From: Syngnathus acus
Lineage: Eukaryota; Chordata; Actinopteri; Syngnathiformes; Syngnathidae
Length of the DNA stretch: 64,000 nucleotides
Reading direction: 5' to 3'
Assembly (NCBI RefSeq): GCF_901709675.1
Contig: NC_051102.1
Coordinates: forward strand, 10,735,412 to 10,799,411
Shown: piece after piece, positions 51,082 to 64,000 of the stretch
Layout of the letters: each line of letters begins with the position of its first letter
How positions within the stretch are numbered: the stretch's first letter is position 1
Position numbers and translations under genes: made by a program
Notes under the pieces: model-generated
Told to the model about the DNA's origin: nothing
Seen by the model: the letters and a program-made list of their open reading frames with translations, nothing else
Databases searched by the model: none

Positions 51082-53832
51082 TCAGTCAAGAATATCACTG
51101 AATAGTGTGCGCTTGTTTAACTGACCGGTTTGAATCTCCATCCAGTTTCTCATTCTGTTGCAAAAGTGGGAAAGAGCAAATTTGGCCCACACATGGCGAG
51201 CAAACTGATCTGACCTCAGCTGGTGTTCATTTGACACTGTAAGTGAGAAAGGACACAAGTTCAGCAACATCGGAAAATACTGTAAATCCAAAAACGGTTG
51301 GACATGAATCATATTACCAAGCTCGTCTGCAATGCTTTGCCGATGACTGACAGACGCACTGCTCCATATGGCCTCCAGTACTCGACTACCCACCTTGGAG
51401 CATGCCATTTGACCAAAATGACCCTGGGAGCAAATGGAAAAAAAGAAGAAGAAATGCTCACAATGTTTGGAGACGAGCAAAAGACTTTAAGAGAGAGTCG
51501 AGTCAAGGGTGCTACCAATTGTCGCCAGAAGTGTACAGTGGGATCAATTCGGGCAAAGTGCTCGTACCTCCAGCCTCTTGAGGATCTTGCCTCTTGCCTT
51601 GTCGCTGCATGTGGTGATGAGCGCCTGGAGGACGTGGCTGCCAAAGGAGTTGGACGCTAGTGTCAAGAGGTCCGCTGGGGTTAGTGTGCGCAGACTGTCG
51701 AAGAGGATGGAGCGTTCCTGGAACTTGGCGAGTGCCTGCACCAGCCGGGAGCCGTGATAGCAGATGGATGACAGAGGGACCTAGACGACACAAGCCGTAT
51801 TGGAACCTGCTAACATTTATACCACAGAAAAATGCCTGAAGGACTATATAGTACTGTTATTCACAGGTTTTCCACTTGAGACCTAAAAATGTTGGAAGTT
51901 CACCTCTGTTTGTATACCGCCCTCTGCTGTGTCAGAGTGGTAGTACACATCGTAGGTGAGCAGGGACATAAAGAGAGGCAGGCAGTGGACGTGGCGGCTG
52001 CCAGGTTCTGCGCAGTGGAATGCCTGAGGGTGCCACAATTCCATTTAGCAAAAAGGAATATTTGTTCCAAATAAGTCTTTGAGAACAAAAAACTTACAGT
52101 GAGTAAACACTGCATCAATTCTGCTTGGCGCTCTTCAGCTTCTGCACAGCTTTCTGCCAGCTGCACAATCACACCCATGTGACCTGCAGCCAAGATGGCC
52201 TCCACGCCTTGGACTAACTCGTCGAATAACTTCGGAAACTTCAACCACAGAGAAACACATCAGTCATCCTTGCTGTTGGACAACTTTTTCTCCCAAACCC
52301 ACCAGTTTCAATTTGGCTGACGCTGCAGTCAGTCTCTGTACAGGGAAGTTGGCGATTGGATGGAGTGCAAGTTCAACCAGCTGACCCTTGAGGTGATTTT
52401 TGTAAAGGTCTTGCAGAGGAGATTTGGAGGACAGCTGAATAATGGTCTCAACAAGGCGACTGGAAGTCTGGTCCTTCAGGAATACCAGGAGCGGACTACA
52501 ACAAAAGCAAAGCAAAGTGAGAAACTGCTTCTGTTCTGTGGCTATAAAAATACATTTCAAGTCAGACCTAACTCCTGGAGCAGCGGGGCAACTTTTCAAG
52601 TATTCCATGATGTCCTTGATTAGCCGCTTGCAAAGTTTGGGCCGTTTCCTGTGACATACAGTCAACATGGTCTGGAATACCGCACTGGACTGCAAGTTTG
52701 TGATGCTTACTAGCAAGAGACAGCACAAGACAAAAGACACTAGCCATCAATTCCGCAAAGAACTCTGCAGCATGTAGTATGGTGAACTTACGTTTAACGT
52801 TGCCCATCAAAGCCTCTGTGAGGCTTTTGAGCTCATACCAAAAAGATGTAGGAATCTCAAAGTCAATCAACTGAGGAGAAACATGGCGGTCTTTTGCGGC
52901 TTGTGAAAAAGAAATAAATCAATAACAGAAAGAGAATGTACGTAAAAGTGTGTGTGTGTGTGTTTACCTGGACGTGACGGGATGTGGGGAGGTCCCAGGC
53001 AGCCTGCCAGCACATGCAAAAGTGTGCGGACGACGTGAGAACCATACACATGTTGGAGGAACTCTGCGCTGTTGTCTCTCACCACCTGACTTAAGGATAA
53101 TACTTGGACCACCAGAGCATCCTCACTCTCTTCTTCTTCTTCTTTGGCTGATTTGATTAAACACATCGAAAACATGATACAAAAAATGGTCAGTCCTGTT
53201 TGGTGTTACCAAGAAAGCGCATCCACTTTTTGAGGATGGCACACATAAAACAAAGTAATACGTCAAAGAATGATGAGAAGCAAACCAATTCAACCTACCT
53301 GCCAAGGAGGCCACCTTTCTGAGTGCACTCTCCACAACATGGCCGCCACAACGGTCACAACAGACGCCTTTAAAGTCGGACCCGGATTCTCCACCCAGTT
53401 CAGCCATTACTTCTGCCACCTGATCAGGGCTTGACTGCTCAAACAGGCGCTGCAGCGTGATGCTTCCAGTGCTATTCATTGCCACCACGCTCGCTTCATC
53501 TTTGACTTCACTCAGAACATTTTTTAAAAACACATCTGCAGAAAAACATGTCAAACGCACTTGATGCTGTGTATTGTTACATGACAAAGTCTAAAAGGAG
53601 ATTGATTCCCAACACCCTTACCTCTGTCCTCAGCATGTTCAAAGTCCTCTTGCAGTTTTTCTCCAACACGCCGGTAATAGCCAACGGTCGCACTATCGAG
53701 TCGCTTCTTTCCGCCATCTCCTTCTGTCTTTGACTCATCTTGAAGTTTTTTCCTCTTGCGTTCTCCTGCATGGTCTGCTTCCTGGGCTCTCTTCTTATCA
53801 CCTCTTTTCCATGGCTTCTCGACCTCTGCCAT
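51082..53832 (-). CDS. nop9: NOP9, nucleolar pumilio-like RNA-binding protein
   Basis: Eleven exons, in transcript order: 53622-53832, 53299-53535, 52968-53147, 52792-52899, 52568-52709, 52303-52495, 52098-52238, 51904-52023, 51568-51780, 51318-51423, 51082-51236. They join in frame to 601 codons plus TGA. The basic lysine/arginine-rich amino end (KRKKLQD) is followed by DSATVGYYRRV, then pumilio-type repeats: FEQSSPDQVAEVM, CGGHVVESAL, YGSHVVRTLLHVL, KDQTSSRLVETI, HPIANFPVQRL, FGSHVLQALI, KVGSRVLEAIW and a final DQFARHVWAKFAL. The family is known to bind pre-rRNA in the nucleolus during small-subunit biogenesis. Length is slightly below the human protein (636 aa). Splice choices in exons 52792-52899 and 52568-52709 were decided by reading frame and family alignment; CTAG at 52713-52710 is preferred over TGCAG 20 bp later, which breaks the frame. 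All introns in the gene are under 350 bp. Confidence 0.93.
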
Positions 53833-55345
53833 CTTTTAAGTTAGCACAATATGCAGCTTAGTGTCATGACAACTGACAACAAAATCCTTAAGAGGCTATT
53901 TACCTTTTCAAATGATTTGGCCAAAGACGTTGACGGATGACGGTATGAACTTCGGACGTCACCGCTCTGGCCACCTTAACTAGACGATGATAATGAGAAA
54001 CTCTTTTGGGAGAGCGTGCAAAATGTATGAGATGAGAAACGTATAACAAGAGCAATTCAAGTGTGAAAGTAATACATTCATGCCCTCGTTCAAAAAGTAA
54101 ACTCCTGGAAACAATTTGAATCTCCCTTGGTGTTGCACATACGTCCTAAAATATTGGTAAATTTCTGAAAATGTATAAAATTGCAACGTCTTGACAGAAA
54201 GTTAACTATGTGCGAAAACCTCCTAACTTGGCCATGTAAAGTATTTTGGAACAAAATTTAGCATGGGCTTCTAAATCTCAGAAAAATAAAAACTCACGTG
54301 CAGTGCAAGGGCGAAACGATTCCACTTCCTGATATACAGCCTACGTCACATCCGTCACATTTTCTTCTTCTGTGATTTGTTGTCGGAGCACAATTCTGCA
54401 CGCTGACGCCACCTACAGAGTGGCACCCACCATAAAACGTGCATCTAAAAAAAAATACATGGTGATTGAAGTATTCTCAAATAATTGATTTATCCTCAAT
54501 TTCTCACAACCCCTGAAAAAGTAGTTTTATTTTGCTGAACTGTTTTGAGTGTACAACATTCAATTTCTTAGAGGTTAGAGAAAATAATCACACAAGACAG
54601 TCTTTTATTTTGAAAACAAAACAAATTGAAGACAAAAAGCACTTTTAGATAGACACCAACAAAGAACTCTTGTTCAATGCACAGATTTTCAAAATTGAAT
54701 GCCATTTTGGACAAAAGTAGTGCCAGTCATATCCAGTGTTCAATGGATGTCAACGGTGTGGCTTTAGGGATACAACCATTCAAGTCAAAATATCACACGG
54801 GGGAGGCAATGGTTTTCATGTAACAAGGCTAACAGGCTAAAACGAATCGAAAAAGTGAAGAAGCACTGCGCAAGGCGTGACTTGTGAAGAAATTGACAAT
54901 AAAGCAGACTTTGACTTGCCCTCCGTGTTCATACAATAAACCCTTGAGGGCATTTTGCCAGCGTGCGCATTGTCAAATTAGGAGGCGACCGAGGGGAAGC
55001 GCAACGTTCGTCATCATGCAAATTCATGGCGGACAAATTCCATCGCTAAATCAAGGAAAATACAAGAGAACAATGACGCACTTCTGGTCTTCCAAGACAG
55101 AATGACTGTCACATTTGCTGAACCGTTCAACCCCGACATATGCACATAAACAGTAAGCTGTATCATTGCATGAAGCTACATCTATACACTATGCTCACTG
55201 CGGCAGCCATGTTGGCTCTTCTGTCTTGTTATTGAATTGTGGCTAAAAGAGGCGTGTCCCCCTCATGAGGTCTGTAATGTTTGTGGTGAAAAATCGCTGG
55301 CCATACAAAAGCCTGACCAAATGACCAGTGGCTGTTTGGCTCGAA
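53833..55345. other. nop9-bpnt2 spacer
   Basis: It holds the nop9 promoter side (53833-54400) and the bpnt2 3' flank. There is no additional gene. A retroposon-like tail at 54893-54917 matches 12676-12700. The stretch 54856-54880 (ACTGCGCAAGGCGTGACTT) also resembles carmil3 intron sequence near 12849. Confidence 0.5.
54893..54917 (+). repeat. Retroposon-like tail, second copy
   Basis: Identical over 25 bp to 12676-12700 (core GACAATAAAGCAGACTTTG). Confidence 0.5.
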
Positions 55346-58300
55346 CTAATGATTAGTCTTCCGTTTTGACAGCTTCTTTATGATGGCCTGATGGTCAACA
55401 CCTACACTGGCCACCAGTCCTCCTTCATTCAGCGGATGGTCACTGTAGTCAATTTCCTCGCCCTCCAAAGTTGTCATGTGGCCACCTACAAAACATGATG
55501 AAATGGGGGTGTATTGTAGAGCCCATTGGAACACACATTACAGGGTAAATCCCTTTTGGGTGGTGGCCCAATGTTTTCACATTGAAGGGTCAAAAAGGTC
55601 CATTTTAAAAAGTAGACTGAAGATTACCGAGTGCCGAAAGTAGTGCTGCACCAGCACATATGTCCCACTTCTTAATAATGGTGATGTGGACGTAAACATC
55701 TGCTTGGTCCATGGGCTCTTTATCACCTGAAGGCATCTGCAAGAGTGACAGGACCTTATACCCTGAGGGGAGAAAAGATTCGATCCAATACATATTTCAT
55801 TATTGACGGCAACATAAAGATACATAGAGCAGCGCTTGACTCACCTGCTCCTCCTGCTGCTATAATTGTGGTGCTGTTTCCAAAAACATCATGAATGAAG
55901 TTTTTCACTTGTCCCGAGTGGGAACGGGACACGATTACTTTAGGAGGGTCCATGTTGTAGGATGAGCGAGGAAACATATTGGTTCCCTCATTCACAGCTG
56001 CCCAGGCTGTGAGAGACAGGGGGGGGGGGGAAATTCAACGAGACGTTGAAACATTATTTTGTCATCACTCTGTACACACAGGGTTGTTATTCTTGCCTTG
56101 GGCGGTAAGGTGGAAGAATAAACAGAAAGCCTCCCTCACTGCTAGTAGTATGATTGTGTATAATGTCTACCCGCCTCGCCTCTGGCTGTACCGCACCTCT
56201 CAGCTAAGTCAACTTGGATGGTTGAATTTTTTCAATCCACTTACCAGTGAAGCCAGTGAATGGCTGGTGTATGACACCAATGACTGGTTGACCGCCAACA
56301 GCCACGCATACCATTGTCGTCACATACTGGACCAGGGTTTCTGGGAAATGGAGGAGAAGCTATTAAAAGTGATGCTAGGATAGCAACCAAAAGACCGGGG
56401 TACAGGGACCGCAGTTTGAAAAACACGGCTCTAAAGCATGAAGATACTGAACCTGTATATTCCTGTGTGGCATCTAAAGGATCGATCCACACAGTGACGC
56501 TCTCAGGAGGGACTTCCCTGTGTCCGCCGATCTTTTCTAGTATGTCTGCTGGAATGTCCCGACTCCACAATAGAGGCTTTGCAGTCACGTGGTTTTATCA
56601 CGTGATTTTGTGTTATGCCGCCATCTTGGCGGTCAACTAGTCAGCTCGTTCCTACGTGTTTGTATGGATTGTCTGATTTCTGCGCTACGTTTTCACCGAT
56701 TTCTTCCGAATTATGGCTGATTTGCTATCCAACGAAGTTAGGCATTTGGATGAAGACTCCAAGAATCGTCACAGAGAGAAGTTGAACCTTGTTGGCACAA
56801 CGGATCCGTACCTTTTACCGAGAAGCATGCTAAAATCGCCCGAGCATTTTGCAACAGCCGACCTGCCTGAACGCTCATATCCAGATATTTATAATTACCT
56901 CGTCGATTTGTTTTGTAATGGCATTTCATAACTTGACATATTAAAAAACTGAATAGAGTGAAATCATTCAGATACTGTACCTGTCTGTTCAAGTTGCTAC
57001 CATTTTTATTATTTGTTTATTTTTGCATGATGCCACATCTGATTGGCTTGAAAACTTAACCAATAAATATAATTCAATATTTACATTGATAACGTTTTCA
57101 AGCATCATGAAAAAATAAACACAAAATAAAAACGGGGGGGTGAACTGAAGAAATCATCCCATTCCCTGCCTTGCTGCTCTTGCTGCCTTTCTAAAAATGC
57201 ACCCAGCATTTTCAACAATCATATTTGTATCATCCCATATTGTATTATTTCACATTTTGTGAAACAAATCAGGGGTGAATAGTTTGTTTACATACCTGAT
57301 ATGAAGTCCTCATTGCATATCCTTGTGTAAATCGTAGGTTTCCATCGTTCACGACGAATATCCGCGATCCATTTATCACGTTTTTTCATGTTCGCCGGAA
57401 ATCTATAGAAGCTAAGATTTGGTTTATCGCCTCGTCTATTGCTACATCCAACAGCACAGCAGGTATCCGGCATTTTTAAGCTCAAATAGCAGCAGATATA
57501 ACAAGAAAGCGTGTGTGAGTCGTTGACCGGCACTGAAAAGTTGACCGCCATGATGGCCGCCAAGCTAATGTGGGTAGCTTGATGACGTCAGCTGCAAAGC
57601 CTCTATAAAGTCTTATCCACAAAGTTGTCATGTTCCTCACTGTTCACCTGGGATCAAAAAACAATCCTAGTTTACCAATTTCTGTGAAAAAGGAGCAAGA
57701 TTAATATGACTCGTGTTTTTAGTTGAAATACTAACTCCAAGTTTTATATTATAAACAAAACCAAAAGCATACCTTGATCTCTGGGAAGGTGTTCTTAATA
57801 AGGTTGTACATTTTTCTGTGTGACAGCAAGTCCCCCATGGTAAGAAGCTCAATGGCACCCTCCTTTGTCTTCCCCTTCGATTTCTCCTTCAGACTGTTTT
57901 CATCACGCACCTTCTTCACCTATGTAATAAAACACAAATATGTCTATTATTCTTATCACAGTCATAACCAACAGTTTAGGGGTACATTTGGTTACTTTGA
58001 ACAAAAACCTGTTTTTCACCTCTTTGCCTCCAAGAACTGCCGCCTCCACCGATACAGCCAGAAGTTCTCTCAGATTGATGTTGCTCCTCTGGCTGCAAAA
58101 AAAATTACAATAAAATAAGAAAACAATCATCTTGGCTGCAGAAAAGCTTTTGAACGTAGACTGCGAAAGCACTGTATTTTTTTTTATAACAACCGCTATG
58201 AGCTAGCAGGAAATAAACTAACAACCTGGAAAAGACACACCCATCATTTGTGACACGTTTTGTTTGTTTTTTATCACAGAATTTGAAATAAAAGTAGAAC

Positions 58301-58559
58301 ATATTAGCTATCTGTACGACAGTCCCTGAAACATCTCTTGTTAATAGCAAAGAGAGTCAATCTGATCATTCCATCCAGATTTCTTCATCTCAAATCTTTC
58401 GAGTTTTATCCAGCCCTAGTTCGGTGGATAGGAGACTCACCTGAAAGCAGCCAGTCTACTGGAGATGACACCGGCGTAAAGGTGGTAAAAGACGCCGAGT
58501 GCTAGAAGACAGAACACGGCCACACCGAAAGGAGACAAGCGTATACCCATCGGAGACAT
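55346..58559 (-). CDS. bpnt2: BPNT2/IMPAD1, Golgi PAP phosphatase, exon 4 interrupted by a transposon
   Basis: Eight exons in transcript order: 58441-58559, 58020-58092, 57773-57919, exon 4 in two pieces (57605-57647 and 56453-56571), 56245-56340, 55845-56006, 55628-55762, 55346-55485. Without the insert and one AT they join to 343 codons plus TAG. A signal-anchor helix follows the start ([17 protein letters not shown]). Family motifs are VNSEEH (metal-binding acid), [11 protein letters not shown] (metal-binding DPLDAT), GGAGYKVL and [12 protein letters not shown]. The family hydrolyses 3'-phosphoadenosine 5'-phosphate in the Golgi lumen, relieving inhibition of sulfotransferases; loss disturbs cartilage sulfation in mammals. 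As given, translation stops at TAG on entering the 1,033-bp insert, just after VDKTL, before the DPLDAT motif. Either the gene is broken in this haplotype, the insert is removed by cryptic splicing, or the assembly is wrong. The exon 4 donor GTTCAG is weak. Confidence 0.9.
56713..56931 (+). pseudogene. Fragment resembling the start of a transposon YqaJ-type protein
   Basis: A 72-codon frame with ATG in the left part of the element contains [14 protein letters not shown] and [16 protein letters not shown]. The DPY and PDIYNYLV motifs resemble the amino end of proteins carried by ISL2EU-type elements in fish. No nuclease domain follows, so the coding region is truncated. It could instead be spliced to sequence now lost. 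Confidence 0.45.
57296..57473 (-). pseudogene. THAP zinc-finger exon within the element
   Basis: Starting at [15 protein letters not shown], the frame shows the THAP pattern: C-x2-4-C, a hydrophobic FYRFP block, the invariant W in DKWIADIRR, and RICNEDF. The final zinc ligand, normally His in a CxxH of the ICSEHF type, appears as Asp (CNED). It ends at a donor, TCAGGTATG. THAP domains are DNA-binding and occur in several transposases. With no downstream coding part and a changed ligand it is probably inactive. Confidence 0.65.
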
Positions 58560-59450
58560 AATGACCTATATGCTCTTGATTTATCGGAGAAAACGGAGCA
58601 ATCCGATCACTAGCTACGTGGCGTGGCTATTGCGGCCGATGCGGAACCTTTAGATTAGAAACGAAGGCGCATTGACTAAAATTTGGAGGTGGACATGCGA
58701 AGTTACTACATATGAAACATAACAAATAAACTGTTAGTGCAGGGCTGCCCAAAAAAGACAAGCGTGTCTTCCATCGATCATTAGTCGCTAAGCAAGATTG
58801 CACAGACTAAATTCTCCAAACTTGCGATGGTGTCTTTTGCTGGAATGGACATTCCCGTTCAATTGGCCCTTTAGGAGCTCCGAAAGCCGAAAGTAGTAAT
58901 GGTTTGTGGAGTGACGAGTATAAATGTGAACAATCCCGTCTCTGTTCACGCATCCTCCTTTTCAACGGACACCAGGGTCAACTGACGTAAACATCTTTTC
59001 CGGGTTGAGACGATGTCGTCATCACTGTGGGACAGCTATAGAATAAACACACACGCTCATTCTTATTTCATAAAAGTGTCAAAACCAAGATTGAAATTGA
59101 AAAAAAGTCTTTGTACAAATACATACATCCTGCAGCGTTTAAAATGTTGCATTTTACAACAATGAAAGGAAAGAGAATTTTCAAACTAAATTCACTTTTG
59201 TATATCCACATTGGGCCTCTGAAAAGTCATTGAATTATTATTTCTGTATTGAGTATTCTTTCTGTTCAGGACTCTAAATAAATGGTATTCTTTTATTGTT
59301 TGATTTTTTTTATTCTTTCATTACGCTTTTTCGCCCCAGTCATCTTTTTGTTTTGTATCAGTGACGATACAGTCTTATATCAAGGTATCGGTGCAGTGAG
59401 CGTTTTACCATCATTGTCTTTGTGATTACAAACAGTGCCTTTTTGTCCAT
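58560..59450. other. bpnt2 promoter side and dars2 3' flank
   Basis: A spacer of 0.9 kb between two genes on the same strand. No extra gene, no repeat ends. The segment 58600-58660 is locally GC-richer (TGGCGTGGCTATTGCGGCCG) and fits a bpnt2 promoter. Confidence 0.45.
59292..59297 (-). terminator. Candidate dars2 poly(A) signal
   Basis: TTTATT on the plus strand (AATAAA in the transcript) lies 154 bp beyond the dars2 stop. Confidence 0.4.
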
Positions 59451-63744
<4,294 letters not shown>

Positions 63745-64000
63745 CTGGCATAACCACAACATGATTACTAGAGCATCTCGAAAAACACTTTGAAATGAAA
63801 TGATCTACAACACGGTTATGGTTAAAACCAGAGAATGATTCTTGTAGGTTTTGGGGAGGAGCCAGTAGCTCATCTATACGGACTTGGAAACAACACATTT
63901 GTGGCTGGAGAGATCCTGAGAAGACTTGAGGTGGCCTTGGGTACCCAACAAAACTCAGAGTTCATGTTTACACGACTCATCACACGGATGTCTCTCCTTG
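63745..64000. other. dars2 intron at the window edge
   Basis: No further dars2 exon could be recognised in these last 256 bases on the minus strand, so the preceding exons should be to the right of the window. Confidence 0.4.

Larger units (their letters stand above)
56572..57604. mobile_element. 1,033-bp DNA transposon derivative with THAP exon, ISL2EU-like
   Basis: The terminal inverted repeats AGAGGCTTTGCAG and CTGCAAAGCCTCT are exact over 13 bp and flanked on both sides by AT. A second inverted similarity, GCCATCWTGGCGGTCAACT, lies about 48 bp in from each end (56620-56638 and 57539-57557). Two short reading frames face inward from the ends: a THAP exon on the minus strand and a YqaJ-like start on the plus strand. 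No transposase core is present, so it is non-autonomous. The AT duplication plus THAP and YqaJ-like genes suggests the ISL2EU branch of PIF/Harbinger; that assignment is inference. Confidence 0.85.

Noticed and set aside
51298-51660. 120-codon plus-strand frame antisense to nop9
   Set aside because: The minus strand here encodes well-matched NOP9 exons with correct splice sites; the plus frame is their shadow.
52690-52697. TGCAG acceptor for the nop9 exon starting at 52689
   Set aside because: It shifts the frame after the preceding donor; the CTAG acceptor 20 bp upstream keeps the frame and gives the expected NOP9 alignment.

Overview
This window is a piece of a vertebrate nuclear genome, almost certainly from a ray-finned (teleost) fish. 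The genes have spliced GT-AG introns. The proteins are vertebrate orthologues. Introns are compact, and the spacers carry short inverted-repeat DNA elements and microsatellites of the kind common in fish. I cannot name the species. Gene names rest on recognising protein families by eye; no database was searched.

Layout, left to right. (1) 1-16293, plus strand: the 3' part of carmil3, 26 coding exons that join in frame to about 1,058 codons and end in a stop, with a poly(A) signal at 16819. A (CT)n tract of about 415 bp sits in one intron. (2) 16825-23880: spacer with two inverted-repeat elements. (3) 23914-25274, plus: a two-exon rhodopsin-class receptor of about 372 aa, galanin receptor/GPR151-like, without a canonical DRY motif. 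(4) 27820-47124, plus: rem2, an RGK-family GTP-binding protein with five coding exons over 19 kb. Its last intron holds a 235-bp hairpin-bearing satellite (12 copies, 43281-46079), two tRNA-like sequences, and a near-perfect 50-bp inverted repeat that brackets the whole block and ends about 33 bp before the last exon. (5) 47125-51081: rem2 3' UTR and spacer. (6) 51082-53832, minus: nop9, complete in 11 exons. (7) 55346-58559, minus: bpnt2 (impad1), the Golgi PAP phosphatase, in 8 exons. (8) 59451-63744, minus: the 3' part of dars2, mitochondrial aspartyl-tRNA synthetase, 13 exons; its 5' end lies beyond the window.

The strongest unusual observation is a 1,033-bp DNA transposon derivative (56572-57604) inserted inside coding exon 4 of bpnt2. 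It has exact 13-bp terminal inverted repeats and a 2-bp AT target duplication. Removing the element plus one AT restores the reading frame exactly, while the sequence as given runs into a stop at the junction. Inside are the starts of two inward-facing genes: a THAP zinc-finger exon and a short ORF resembling the amino end of transposon YqaJ-type proteins. This arrangement suggests an internally deleted ISL2EU-type element.

The genes do not form a functional unit. They are separate housekeeping or neuronal genes: actin capping (carmil3), calcium-channel and neurite regulation (rem2), ribosome biogenesis (nop9), sulfation by-product clearance (bpnt2) and mitochondrial translation (dars2). In human, CARMIL3, REM2 and NOP9 all lie on chromosome 14q11-q12, which supports the assignments.
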